DNA of 25,174 nucleotides, taken from positions 1-25,174 of the IMG/VR virus record IMGVR_UViG_3300030328_002054; one strand, given 5' to 3'. The notes below the pieces were generated by a model. It searched no databases. It had not been told where the DNA came from and was given only the letters and a program-made list of their open reading frames with translations. This DNA is from a virus. This document shows positions 1-9,720 of the stretch, in pieces (positions within the stretch are counted from its first letter, which is position 1; each line of letters opens with the position of its first letter). A program made the translations under genes and the position numbers.

Positions 1-3000
1 CTCTTAGTAAGAGCTAGTGTATCGTCAAAGTCAAATACTCTAATTTTTTTAACAGGTTGATTTAGTGAGTTAGCTACATCTAAAGCTTTATCTGTTTTAC
101 TAAATTGCTTAAGCATATCGTCGTTAGTCATATTTTTATCATCTATAACTTGACTAGCATTTGCTTCTTTCTTATTAGCTTTTATAGCTGCTTGCTCATC
201 TTGATAAGCTTTTTTTAAATATTTACCTTTAACTGATTTTTTAAATGATTTAACTTCTCCTTCTTTATCAAACTGAGGAGTATATACAGTCATCTCAAAA
301 GGAAATTTACCATAAGTAGTAGGATTATAATATCTATCAAATCTACTTGTAGAATCTTGAGGTATACTAGACTTATACCTTATATTAATAGCTTTATCCA
401 TTAAGTCAGGTATAACACTAGTACTAGAATCTTTAAACTTTTGCCTCAATTCCGCTTCTGTAATTTCTCCATTAACAAATTGAGCCATATAGTTTTGCAT
501 AACTTTCACAGGTGGGTTATGTTCATACGTATATTCAGCGGGATTAGTACTGTCACTTAGAGCTATACTATCTATAAAATATGCAGATCTAAGTATAGCA
601 GTCATATCTCCAACAGACGCAGCGAAAAACATACCAAGATCATTAGTGGTTACATCTGCTTTAGTTCCTTTATTTTCTTTATACCACTTTAGTTGTCTTA
701 TAATAGCATCTTGATTACTAGTAGCGTCGTTATAACTACTAAGTAAGCTTTCTTTACTTAATTTTCCATCTTTTATAAACTCTTTTAAATATTTATTTTT
801 AGCAGCTGTAGATTGTGGAGCTCTTTTTGTTACTATTTTTTCTCCATCATAAACAAGTTTATTATTGACAAGCTTTAATTTATTTTCTATGTCAAAAGGC
901 TTTAATAAAACATTAAAAAATTCTGTTTTATTAGTAAATAAACCAAATCTTAAATCCTTCCCTCTACCAGATTTTTTACCTTCAACTAACTTCCATACAC
1001 CATTAACTTGCTTCCACGCGTGATTAGGTAGTCCACCGATTTTAGCGGCAGAAGTAAAAGTCTGTTCAAAGTGTTGTATAACATATTGAAAAAATTCAGC
1101 ATCATTATCAAACTCTTGTTGTAAGTCTCCAAAGTACTCACTCATTAAACTTAAATAACCTAATACTTGATCTTCGTCTCTAAAGTTTATACCTTCTTTA
1201 CTTATACCTAAGTTTTCTTTTATTGAATCTACATCTGTTTGTTCATCAAAAGATCTATGTAAATATTCGTTAAGCTGGAATTTATCAGGTTTTTTAGCAT
1301 CATATAATGTTTTAGGAGCTTGATCAACTATATCTTTCCAAGAGTTTATTATATCTATTCTTAACTTAAGCGGTTTTGTACCTTTTTTATTATATAAGAA
1401 AGGACCATAAGCTAACCTAAAGGCTGTGTCAGGAGTAATACCTTTAGTAGCTAGTAACTCTATAAACATTGGAAGGTTGGCTAAGTATTGTTCTTGTCCA
1501 CCTGGTTTTTTACCTAACTTTTTAAACGTTTTACCTAAATTTTCAGCAGCAAATAGCTTTTCTTTTGTACTCTTACTAAATAGTTGAGGTGGTATACCAT
1601 CTCTAAGAGTTCTTAATGACTCTATAGCTTCACCATCTTGTATTAATTGTTCTCTAATTTCTTGACTAGATATTACTTGATCAAAGTTTCTTACAAAACC
1701 TTTTAGTATATCACTTACACCACCTTTTTTAGAAGGAACTTTTTGATTCCAGTTAGATCTTTCCCTACCTTTTATGCCAAAAGCTTCTCTAAACTCAACA
1801 TCACTTATATTTGGTTTTTTAATTTGAACATTTAAACCAGCTCCAGTTTTAGATCTAACACTACGTTTATTATAAAACTTTTCTAATAATTTATTTACAA
1901 CTCCTGTAGCTTTGAATTCTGAAGTATAACCCTCTATTAAAGAACTTTTAGACAAATCAGTATCTGCAAATATAAAGTTTTGAATAGCTAGCATTTCAGC
2001 TTTATTAAGATCAGAGTTCTTTTCTAGTTTTTTAAACATAGAGTCTGCTAGCTCTTTGTTATCTCTAGAAATCATATCTACTACCTCTTTTAAAGCAAAT
2101 CCTTTTAATTGTTTTAAGTCCTTGCCTTTTACATTTTGTTTTTTAGCTTTAGATCTTATAAAGTTATAAACTTTATCTACTTTATATATAGATGTTGTAC
2201 TAGTTCCTGGACTTAAAGGTTTTATAACATTACCTTCATCATCAAGTGTAGGTTTTGGATCTAGTTTTTCTCTTACTTTAATACCTTCTCTTTCGTCTTG
2301 TCTTACTTCTCTATCTGATCTATTATCTCTTGATGTTTCCTCTTCAGCAGCTATCTGTTTTGTATCTTCTGTTATTCTTGTAGTTTGATCTTCAGCTGAC
2401 CTAACACCTAGTTCTGTAGCTAATGTTTTTAACTCTAACATACCTTTATTAGCGATGTACTGATTAAAAGGTTGTCTAGTTCCATCCCATTTTTTAATCC
2501 ACTTTGACCCTAATATACTATTCTTAGCAGAATCTACGTAAGACTTTCTTGTAATACCTGCTTCTTCTAAAATGTTTTTAGGTATTTTACTACCGTAAGA
2601 GTTCCAAGCAGCTCCAGCAACTCTGCCAGCCATTTTCTCAACTTGATCAGCTCCTATTACTTCAGCATCTTCACCAACACTTTTTAATTCTTCTATTTTA
2701 GCTGGAGTTTTAGAAAACTTTTTACCACTAGCTTCTGCTTCTTCTGTACCTAGTTCAGATATAGCTTCACTAAGTTTACCTTCTTTAATACTTTTATTAT
2801 ACTCTTTTAGAAAGTTATATACATCTTTACCTGTGTCAAACTTGATCTTAGCAAACCCATATTTACGAAGTATAGGTGTTAAGAAGTCTTTTAATTTAGT
2901 AAATACATTTTCATCATAAGCTATTTCTTTTTTAGCTATGGCATCAGAAAACAAAGTTAAAGCTTCATCAGGATTTTGTGTTAAATAATCATCTGAATAT

Positions 3001-4934
3001 AATCTATTACCTTTTTCATCTAATGCTTGAAGCTTACTATCAAGAACACTTAATTGCTTTTCGTTTAACTGATTTCTAAAGTCTTGTACTAGTTTAGTAG
3101 CATCTTTGCCTTTTAATTCTTTATTTAATATACCATGTAGTAGTTCATGGCTACCAACAGATATAGCACCTGTCTCCTGAGCTACTTCTTTATTAATATA
3201 TATAGTTCCATCTTGTATAAAACCATCTGATTCAGCAGCTTCTTTACCAAAACGTTTTCCAAATTCTGTTTTAGAACCTATTGCTTCTGTTTTTAAACCA
3301 AATTTTTTACCTTCTCTTTCTGCAAACTTAACACTTTCTGCAACTTGAGCTTTTCTATCTTCTTTTACTACATCGGTTATATTAGAACTTACCTCTTCTA
3401 ATCTAGCGTCTATTTCTTTAATTCTTTTTTCTTGAGTCTTAGTTAAACTAGATTCATTGACTGCTTTTCTTTCGCCATCAAGAACTTCTTTTTCTTTTAA
3501 TAATGCAACTACTTCAACTTCGTTTTCACCTTTTAGATTGGCTCTTTTAGCTTTATTAGTAGCTGATTGCGTAGCTCTAAAATTCTTTTTAATAGCTTCT
3601 CCTTGTTCAGGAGTTATTTGAGTGTTTTTAACTTGAGTATCTACTTGTTCATCTAGTATCTTAGTAGAGTTTTTTATTTGAGATATATTTAAATCAGCTT
3701 CAGTTACATCGGTTGACGGATCAAAAGCTTCAACTAGATTATTCCATTCAGTATTTTTTAACTGGTTATTTATTTTAACTCTATCAATGTTTGTGTTTAT
3801 GTTAAGTAATTGCTGACTAGCTGTTATTGGCATACTACCTAAACCTGCAAAAGCTTCAAAACCTATTTCAGCTATATCCATTTCCTGACCCGCAACTGCT
3901 CTACCACCTACTTCACCAAGACCACCACCTACTATTTCTATTGCTCCTGTGGCCGCGGCAGCTACTGTAGGTGCAGCTCTAAAACCTGCAGAAGCTAATT
4001 TTCCACCTACACCTTTAGATAACCCCATCGTAGCAGCTTCAATAGCTCCAATAGTCAAACCTCTTCCAGCAGATTTTCTTCTTAACTCATGAAGTTTTTC
4101 TGGATCATTTAGTATTGCTCTTACATTTTCTTTAGTTAACTCACCACCTGCTTCTTCTTGTAATAACTCAGCAAACGTTAATCCAGTTTCCATAGCTGTC
4201 ATAGTACCTGTCATTAAACCTGTTACAGCTCCCATTGGTACTGTAATTAATTCTTCTGGTAATCCAATTTGAGGACCCAACTGTCCAGCTGCTAAAGCAA
4301 AACCCGCTCCTGCTGTAGCGCCACTAGCTCCTGCAGCAACTGACTGCTCTGAAAAAGCATCACTCAAAGGATTAATTGTGTTAAGTTGACTAGATATAGA
4401 ACTTACTAGCATAGACGATAAAGTAGAAGGATTCATTGCAGCGCCTTTTACAAAGCCCCACCAGCCTCCACCTTCTTCTTCATATGTCTTATTAAAAGAT
4501 TTCATCTCATCAGATTCCATATTTACTTCAGCCAGATTTTTATTAACCTCTATAAACTTTAAAATCTCTTCATCTGTTGATTGATCTCCTTCATAAAATA
4601 TATCTAAACTAGGGTCAACTGATTTAGCTTGTTCCAAGCCTTGAGTCCAAGCTCTAGATATATCACCAAAGAAATCTGTTACTTCATTTTTTCCAATACC
4701 TGGTATTTTTTCAATTGCAGTAAGTTTTTCACCTGATTCTTCTTCATCTTCTTTAATAGGTTCAGTTTCAATTTTTTCTTCTAATATAGCATTAGATGGT
4801 GGAATAAATTCTACTTGTTCTTCTTCAACTTGCTCTTCATTTTCAACTAGACCCAGGCCTTCAACTTGATCTATATCTTCAACTTTCTCTTCTTCTAATA
4901 CAATAGCCCCTGCTGGTGGTGTGAATTCACTCAT
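1..4934 (-). CDS. Giant internal virion protein, polyvalent type (zincin-like and HAD-like motifs), C-terminus outside window
   Basis: Open from ATG at 4934 to the window edge (1644 codons, no stop). Residues 1-70 are Glu-rich and look disordered. Residues about 195-370 are rich in Gly, Ala and small hydrophobics and could insert in or cross a membrane. A zinc-metallopeptidase signature SHELLHG gives H596, E597 and H600, and E657 in NPDEALTLFSDA is a plausible third ligand. Long charged helical stretches follow. The last visible residues are IRVFDFDDTLALT, a HAD motif I (D1635, D1637, T1639). As the last of three internal-type proteins after the tail genes, it sits where T7 encodes gp16 (1318 aa), but no lytic transglycosylase motif was noticed. 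I infer a protein ejected with DNA, carrying enzymatic domains. HExxH is short and can occur by chance, but the surrounding residues and distal Glu fit a zincin. The leader has no Shine-Dalgarno, and the start lies 10 bases after the upstream stop. Confidence 0.8.
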   Translation of the reverse strand, partial: MSEFTPPAGAIVLEEEKVEDIDQVEGLGLVENEEQVEEEQVEFIPPSNAILEEKIETEPIKEDEEESGEKLTAIEKIPGIGKNEVTDFFGDISRAWTQGLEQAKSVDPSLDIFYEGDQSTDEEILKFIEVNKNLAEVNMESDEMKSFNKTYEEEGGGWWGFVKGAAMNPSTLSSMLVSSISSQLNTINPLSDAFSEQSVAAGASGATAGAGFALAAGQLGPQIGLPEELITVPMGAVTGLMTGTMTAMETGLTFAELLQEEAGGELTKENVRAILNDPEKLHELRRKSAGRGLTIGAIEAATMGLSKGVGGKLASAGFRAAPTVAAAATGAIEIVGGGLGEVGGRAVAGQEMDIAEIGFEAFAGLGSMPITASQQLLNINTNIDRVKINNQLKNTEWNNLVEAFDPSTDVTEADLNISQIKNSTKILDEQVDTQVKNTQITPEQGEAIKKNFRATQSATNKAKRANLKGENEVEVVALLKEKEVLDGERKAVNESSLTKTQEKRIKEIDARLEEVSSNITDVVKEDRKAQVAESVKFAEREGKKFGLKTEAIGSKTEFGKRFGKEAAESDGFIQDGTIYINKEVAQETGAISVGSHELLHGILNKELKGKDATKLVQDFRNQLNEKQLSVLDSKLQALDEKGNRLYSDDYLTQNPDEALTLFSDAIAKKEIAYDENVFTKLKDFLTPILRKYGFAKIKFDTGKDVYNFLKEYNKSIKEGKLSEAISELGTEEAEASGKKFSKTPAKIEELKSVGEDAEVIGADQVEKMAGRVAGAAWNSYGSKIPKNILEEAGITRKSYVDSAKNSILGSKWIKKWDGTRQPFNQYIANKGMLELKTLATELGVRSAEDQTTRITEDTKQIAAEEETSRDNRSDREVRQDEREGIKVREKLDPKPTLDDEGNVIKPLSPGTSTTSIYKVDKVYNFIRSKAKKQNVKGKDLKQLKGFALKEVVDMISRDNKELADSMFKKLEKNSDLNKAEMLAIQNFIFADTDLSKSSLIEGYTSEFKATGVVNKLLEKFYNKRSVRSKTGAGLNVQIKKPNISDVEFREAFGIKGRERSNWNQKVPSKKGGVSDILKGFVRNFDQVISSQEIREQLIQDGEAIESLRTLRDGIPPQLFSKSTKEKLFAAENLGKTFKKLGKKPGGQEQYLANLPMFIELLATKGITPDTAFRLAYGPFLYNKKGTKPLKLRIDIINSWKDIVDQAPKTLYDAKKPDKFQLNEYLHRSFDEQTDVDSIKENLGISKEGINFRDEDQVLGYLSLMSEYFGDLQQEFDNDAEFFQYVIQHFEQTFTSAAKIGGLPNHAWKQVNGVWKLVEGKKSGRGKDLRFGLFTNKTEFFNVLLKPFDIENKLKLVNNKLVYDGEKIVTKRAPQSTAAKNKYLKEFIKDGKLSKESLLSSYNDATSNQDAIIRQLKWYKENKGTKADVTTNDLGMFFAASVGDMTAILRSAYFIDSIALSDSTNPAEYTYEHNPPVKVMQNYMAQFVNGEITEAELRQKFKDSSTSVIPDLMDKAINIRYKSSIPQDSTSRFDRYYNPTTYGKFPFEMTVYTPQFDKEGEVKSFKKSVKGKYLKKAYQDEQAAIKANKKEANASQVIDDKNMTNDDMLKQFSKTDKALDVANSLNQPVKKIRVFDFDDTLALTK

Positions 4935-4944
4935 ATATTATGTT

Positions 4945-6708
4945 TTATGGTTTTACGTAAATAACGCCATTTGGTCCTTTAAGTTTACCACCTGAAGGTA
5001 GTTTAGCCCAAGCAGCATCAAACTCTTTTTGAGTAGCTGCTGTTGTATTAGTACTTTTTGAAGCTTGTTGAGATCCAGGTCCTATATATATAGGGTTTGG
5101 ATAAGTTCTTCCATTATGTTTAAAAGTTTTTTGATCTCCAGTAGGTTTTGGGTTAACAGCTTTATAAGCAGCTACGGCAGCTTGATTTCTACGACTACCA
5201 TATATAGTTTGTTGATCTAAGTTTATACCACCTTCACTAGCTAATGCAGCTCTTATACCTTTAGCTGTACTAGTTCCTGGTATAATATCTCCTTGTTCAT
5301 CAACTACAGAACCTATTGGTTGTTTATTTTCCTTTCCCAACTTTGTTATAAATTTAGTCTTTTCTTCAGGTGTTTTAAGGTCATCATATTCTTCTCTTCT
5401 TTCATCACTTAAATTTTCCACTAAGTATACTTCATCAATAACGGTGTAAGTTTTACCAACAGGATTGACTTCAGTTAAAGCTAAGGCTATTTCCTCAGGG
5501 TTACCAACAAGCTCATTGGATTTTTCTGCATATACATTATATCTATGTTCTCTAGCTTGATCTGTTAAATTGCTTTTAGTAGATTTATCTGATCCAGGTG
5601 CTTTGTATTTTCTAGTAGAATGTATCATTTTAATACCATCAGCTGCAGCATTATCTTCTATAGATTTATTAGCCATCCATCTAGCAGCTTCATCTCTTTG
5701 CTTTTTAATATTAGCTTCTGTTTCTTCAGCTGTAGCACCTTCAACATCCATCCAATCTGTATCTTTACCCATTAGATCAGCCCAAATACTCTCCATACGT
5801 TCTTCGTCATCTAAGATACCTTTAAACTGATTAGAAGTAACCATTGAATCAGCAGCTTTAGTTCTTTGTTCTGGTGTCATGAATTTAACAGTAGCTTCTT
5901 GATCACCTATTTTCTTTGTTTCAAACATTACTAAATCTGCATTGTCTTTACCTCCTGGTTTTACAGTGTTATCATAAACACCTTTTAATGATTCGGATAT
6001 ATCAGGAACTGTCTTAAAGTATTCTTTACCACTATTTTCAAGTTGTAATAACTCATTAACATTAATCATTGCGTCTTGTCCACCATCTTCACCTGGCTTA
6101 AACAAACATAGTTGACCATTATCATCAACTAGTTTTACGTTACCACCTTGTGATAAAGCTAATAAAACTTCTTGCTGAGCAGTAGGAACTCTTGAGCTAA
6201 TAGAACCTGGTTGTCCAGGTGGTATTTTTAAAGCTTCTTGTAGTTGTTTTGTTTGAGCCATTATAGGTACAATAGCATCTTTAAAACTAACTACTTGATT
6301 ATTTAAATAAGATAAATGTCTATTGCCTTCAGTTTGAGATATACTACCGTCTTGTATGCCTTGTTTTATTTTAAAATAATTATCTACTTGGTCATCAAAA
6401 AAGTCATTCATGTTTTGATCAAAAGTACCGTATCCAGTTTCTTTAATGCCAGCAACTTTGTCATACATAGCTCTTTGTTCAGTATTCTGCTGTGCAAATA
6501 ATTGTTCTTGTTTAGCTCTTTCTAACTTATTACCAGCTACTATACTAGAAACCATTTGATCCATCTCTTGAGAAACAGTAGGTCTCTTTGCTAGAAATTG
6601 CTCAAACTGTTGATTAGTTTGTTGTTGAGGATTAGCATATGAACCCGTGCTTCTTGATGATGCTCCACCTTTTTTTAATCCGCCACCGTAATTTTGTACT
6701 TTTGCCAT
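4945..6708 (-). CDS. Probable internal virion (ejection/cargo) protein, 587 aa
   Basis: No catalytic motif is visible. The N-terminus (about 1-40) is low-complexity, rich in Gly, Ser, Gln and Asn. Residues 40-180 look helical with many Gln and charged residues. The rest is charged, mixed helix and loop. The last 25 residues (563-587) form a compact motif with W567, GGKLKGPNG and a final IYVKP, a type of C-terminal tag I associate with phage internal proteins. It lies between a small helical protein and the giant internal protein, the place of T7 gp15 (747 aa). I infer an ejectosome or cargo protein from position, size and composition, not from clear homology. ATG start in an A/T-rich leader (AAAGTAAATTATGGC) without Shine-Dalgarno. 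It starts 18 bases after the upstream stop. Confidence 0.6.
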   Translation of the reverse strand: MAKVQNYGGGLKKGGASSRSTGSYANPQQQTNQQFEQFLAKRPTVSQEMDQMVSSIVAGNKLERAKQEQLFAQQNTEQRAMYDKVAGIKETGYGTFDQNMNDFFDDQVDNYFKIKQGIQDGSISQTEGNRHLSYLNNQVVSFKDAIVPIMAQTKQLQEALKIPPGQPGSISSRVPTAQQEVLLALSQGGNVKLVDDNGQLCLFKPGEDGGQDAMINVNELLQLENSGKEYFKTVPDISESLKGVYDNTVKPGGKDNADLVMFETKKIGDQEATVKFMTPEQRTKAADSMVTSNQFKGILDDEERMESIWADLMGKDTDWMDVEGATAEETEANIKKQRDEAARWMANKSIEDNAAADGIKMIHSTRKYKAPGSDKSTKSNLTDQAREHRYNVYAEKSNELVGNPEEIALALTEVNPVGKTYTVIDEVYLVENLSDERREEYDDLKTPEEKTKFITKLGKENKQPIGSVVDEQGDIIPGTSTAKGIRAALASEGGINLDQQTIYGSRRNQAAVAAYKAVNPKPTGDQKTFKHNGRTYPNPIYIGPGSQQASKSTNTTAATQKEFDAAWAKLPSGGKLKGPNGVIYVKP

Positions 6709-6726
6709 AATTTACTTTATTTTTTA

Positions 6727-7413
6727 TTAGTCGAATATGTTACCCGCCATTAAATCTCTTCCAAGATTCTTCCCTCCACCAACCATACTAGATGGATTAA
6801 ACATCCCGCCTATAGTACCACCTACAGCGCCTAACATATCTTGATTAGCAGCCATTTTAACATTGTTAGCCTGTTGTGCTAAAGCTTCAGCATTGTCTTG
6901 TTCTGTTTGTAATCTATCCATTTTAGTAACGTCTCTAGCTTCTTGTGTTTCAAATTTATAAGCTTCACCTTGAGCTTTCAGCTGTTGTACTTGGTTAGCA
7001 CCTTCAGCTCTTGCCGTATTATTAGCTTGTTCTTGTTTCTGTATATCAGCGGATATTCCACGTTTAGATTCTAAAGCAGCTCTTGCTAAAGCAGTTGCAC
7101 CACCAGCGCCACCGCCAGTTTGCATTATAGTATCAAGAGTGTTAGCTAAAGCAATATCAGCTTCTTCAGCTGCAAATTTAGAAGCTTGAGTAGCAACACC
7201 AATGTTTTCAAACTCATTAGCCATATTTTCATAAGGATTAATAACCTCTTGTCTATTTTTCTCAAGTTCTGCTAATGCTGTTTTTGCATCATTTGCTTTT
7301 TGTTCTTGTATTTTCATTTGCTCTTTGGCGTTGTTTTTATTCATCTGCGCACTTACCATTTTAGTAATACCGCTTACACCTGCTCCTATTGCCAAACTTG
7401 TCATTAATGCCAT
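6727..7413 (-). CDS. Small internal virion protein, helical with hydrophobic ends (T7 gp14-like position)
   Basis: A 228-aa protein with a hydrophobic N-terminal segment (about 1-22, TSLAIGAGVSGITKMV), a long Ala/Gln/Glu-rich coiled-coil region (about 25-190) broken by a Gly cluster (100-105), and a Gly-rich C-terminal tail (about 193-214). Composition, size and position match the first of the internal core proteins of podoviruses (T7 gp14 is 196 aa), thought to form part of the DNA-ejection channel in the cell envelope. The function is inferred from architecture and gene order; I see no diagnostic motif. The start is ATG in the context TATTATAATATGGC, one base after the stop of the GNAT-like gene, so the two are probably translationally coupled. 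Confidence 0.6.
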   Translation of the reverse strand: MALMTSLAIGAGVSGITKMVSAQMNKNNAKEQMKIQEQKANDAKTALAELEKNRQEVINPYENMANEFENIGVATQASKFAAEEADIALANTLDTIMQTGGGAGGATALARAALESKRGISADIQKQEQANNTARAEGANQVQQLKAQGEAYKFETQEARDVTKMDRLQTEQDNAEALAQQANNVKMAANQDMLGAVGGTIGGMFNPSSMVGGGKNLGRDLMAGNIFD

Positions 7414-7414
7414 A

Positions 7415-7816
7415 TTATAATACTTTTGTTAGTTCATAAGAGTGTTTAGCATCTGCTTTCCACCCTAATTTCTCATGTGTTTCTATTAGTCCTTTATGTT
7501 GCATTACTGCAAATAAATATTTATAATCAAGAGATTTAACTAAGTTTTCAGCACCAGTTATAAGAAGCTCTATAGCTGCTTTTCTGTCACTCTCTCTATA
7601 TTTTGGATTAGATACTATCCATTCTAATAAAGCTGTCTTAGAATTAGTTAAATAAATAAATCCAGCCACAACCGGCGTATCATTTATTTCTACTATTAAA
7701 CCTCCTTTACCATTTTCTGGTAAAAAGTCTTTTGTTGGCGCTTTCCATTTAGGCCAATTATCCCACCAAGATACTAGCGTATCCCAGTCTTTATCTGTAA
7801 GTCTACGTATATTCAA
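7415..7816 (-). CDS. GNAT-family N-acetyltransferase-like protein in the tail operon
   Basis: A 133-aa protein with GNAT topology. The beta strands are GGLIVEIN (38-45), PVVAGFIYLT (48-57) and TALLEWIVSNPKY (61-73), followed by the acetyl-CoA-binding helix (74-95) and then HKGLIETHEKLGW (108-120), the usual motif B with its 'Y/H-x-K-x-G-W/F' ending. The expected acetyl-CoA loop Q/R-x-x-G-x-G/A is replaced by ESDRKAA around 75-81, so CoA binding may be weak or atypical. The start is TTG at 7814-7816: no ATG lies upstream before a stop, and the next Met (M105) would remove most of the fold. It lies between nozzle-type and internal-virion genes, which suggests a virion-associated role or a co-transcribed modifier. 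The substrate is unknown. Confidence 0.75.
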   Translation of the reverse strand: MNIRRLTDKDWDTLVSWWDNWPKWKAPTKDFLPENGKGGLIVEINDTPVVAGFIYLTNSKTALLEWIVSNPKYRESDRKAAIELLITGAENLVKSLDYKYLFAVMQHKGLIETHEKLGWKADAKHSYELTKVL

Positions 7817-7822
7817 TTTAAT

Positions 7823-9718
7823 TTAATTAGATGATAGTACCTGATTAGAAGATACTGCAAATATCTGTTTAACTCCGCCAACATCTGTAGATGTGTCAGT
7901 TGATATTTTAACTGTGGCTGTAAAACCTTTTATTCCACTAATTGGATAACCTCCATAAGTATCAGGACCAAATACAACTTCACCTGCTCGCGCAGCACTA
8001 TTGCTCTTTAAGTTAGCTACATATTTACCTTCTTTCAAGTGAAAACCTGCTCTATATATTGGTTCTGTTAATGCCGCTGGATATTCATTACCAGCAGAAT
8101 CATAAGCACCTTCATAGTAACTATTTACTATTACACTTGTATCAGTATAATTTACATAACTTGGGTTAGCTGTACCTGGGTTTATATAGTTATCTGGCAC
8201 TTCTTGTAATCCTTGAATGTCAGATATAAAGCTATCTCCTTGCCAACCATTACTTCCTTCATAACCTAACGTTAAAAAGTTCTTATTTACATTGGGTTGA
8301 GGATTAAATACAAAAGTTATAGATGATTTAGCAGATGCTGCTCCATAAAATACATTTCTATTTTTAGGGTTGTTACCAAAATAGTGTTGATATATCTCAC
8401 CACCACTAGTAGTAAAAAAAGTATTTTTTAAACTAAATATATTATTAGGTTTAAAACTAAAGAAGCTTGGCCAACCTAATACATCTTCATCAAAAGATAA
8501 AGTCTCATAAGTACTAACTCCATCACTCAATGTTCCTTTAGCTTTTTGTAATGATACAGTATATTTACCGTCATGTATATCCCAACCTCCAATTATTTTA
8601 TCTTTCTTAAAACTTCTAAATATAACAGGAGAATCAGCAGGTATGATGTAAGATATTTCTTCTGATAATGCAACATAACTTAGAGCTGGAGCTGCATTTG
8701 CATCATAACCTATAACATAACTATTAAATTCTATACCATTTATAATTAATTGAGATCCTATTTCTATATCAACAGGTGTTGTGATAGTAATATAGGGAGA
8801 AGCAAAGGTAGATCCACCAGATTGTGCATTACCATAAACAGCTGAAACATCTACGGCTTCTGCAACTTCATTAATATTTTTTAATTCATCTCTAAAAAAG
8901 TTAGACATACCATATTCTGATATCTCTGTCATACCATCATGTGATAATCTTAATAAAGAACCTCTATCTTTATCTGCAAAATACTTTCTAAAACCATAAA
9001 CAGCAAAAGATTCTGGATTTTTACTTATACCAAATTCTCCTCTGTATGGAGTTATTTGACCAATAACAGTTCCTTGTGGTAGTGTTTGTGTACCACTTTC
9101 AGAAGTATATATTTGGTCTTTATCTATTAAAGCTCTATTAACTTTATCTTCTTGAAATATAATTAAGTTAGTATCTTCCGCATATAGCTTTTGTACACTA
9201 CCTCTCTGTGGATCAACAGCTCTAGTTATAGCTTCACCTACGGAAAAAACATTTGTTTGGTTTAATCCAGTTCTAGAATTGTAAACACCTGAATATATTA
9301 AAGCATTAGGTCTATATTCTTGATTATTATTTTCTTCTTTTAAATAAGCTTTAGCTCCAAGATCTAATGATACATTATTATAACCACCTTGATATCTAGA
9401 TTCTTCTACAAACCAATTTTCCACTTCGTCAAATGGGAAGGTGGGTAAAACAGCTGTAGGAGGAGCAGTTTGGTATCTTTCTATTTCAGTACCACAACCA
9501 GATGGATAAGTTGGAAAACCAGTTGGATTCCAAGCAAGTCCAGGAAAATTAGAACCTTGACCACCTCTATATTGTTGAGGAACTGTAACTCCAGCATCAG
9601 GATCAGCTCCACCATCGTCGTAGTCATAGGGTATACTACCTGTTGTTGGTGTTCCTAGATATATAGCTTTTTTTAACCAAAAAGTATTATAATAAGAGAC
9701 TTCTATTTCGTACGCCAT
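7823..9718 (-). CDS. Beta-rich tail nozzle/stabilization-type structural protein, 631 aa
   Basis: A beta-rich protein with many aromatic, Gly and Asn residues. The N-terminal third carries a Pro/Gly/Tyr-rich loop region (about 20-90). The middle part reads like repeated propeller-type blades, with short hydrophobic strands around TNLIIFQEDKVNRALI and ESFAVYGFRKYFADKDRGSLLRL. The C-terminal part is repetitive beta with a final AVSSNQ segment. No signal peptide or catalytic motif. It directly follows the 1161-aa nozzle-like gene with a two-base gap, and in related phages the two could form one tail tube tip or one larger polypeptide. By position it matches the gp12/nozzle slot of podoviruses. 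This is inference; a receptor-binding or tail-tip role is also possible. Start ATG, context TTAAATATGGC, no Shine-Dalgarno. Confidence 0.6.
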   Translation of the reverse strand: MAYEIEVSYYNTFWLKKAIYLGTPTTGSIPYDYDDGGADPDAGVTVPQQYRGGQGSNFPGLAWNPTGFPTYPSGCGTEIERYQTAPPTAVLPTFPFDEVENWFVEESRYQGGYNNVSLDLGAKAYLKEENNNQEYRPNALIYSGVYNSRTGLNQTNVFSVGEAITRAVDPQRGSVQKLYAEDTNLIIFQEDKVNRALIDKDQIYTSESGTQTLPQGTVIGQITPYRGEFGISKNPESFAVYGFRKYFADKDRGSLLRLSHDGMTEISEYGMSNFFRDELKNINEVAEAVDVSAVYGNAQSGGSTFASPYITITTPVDIEIGSQLIINGIEFNSYVIGYDANAAPALSYVALSEEISYIIPADSPVIFRSFKKDKIIGGWDIHDGKYTVSLQKAKGTLSDGVSTYETLSFDEDVLGWPSFFSFKPNNIFSLKNTFFTTSGGEIYQHYFGNNPKNRNVFYGAASAKSSITFVFNPQPNVNKNFLTLGYEGSNGWQGDSFISDIQGLQEVPDNYINPGTANPSYVNYTDTSVIVNSYYEGAYDSAGNEYPAALTEPIYRAGFHLKEGKYVANLKSNSAARAGEVVFGPDTYGGYPISGIKGFTATVKISTDTSTDVGGVKQIFAVSSNQVLSSN

Positions 9719-9720
9719 AT

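Noticed and set aside
5570-5830. Plus-strand 86-aa frame
   Set aside because: It is the complement of the 587-aa gene, rich in Ser/Leu as expected for an antisense shadow, with no leader of its own.
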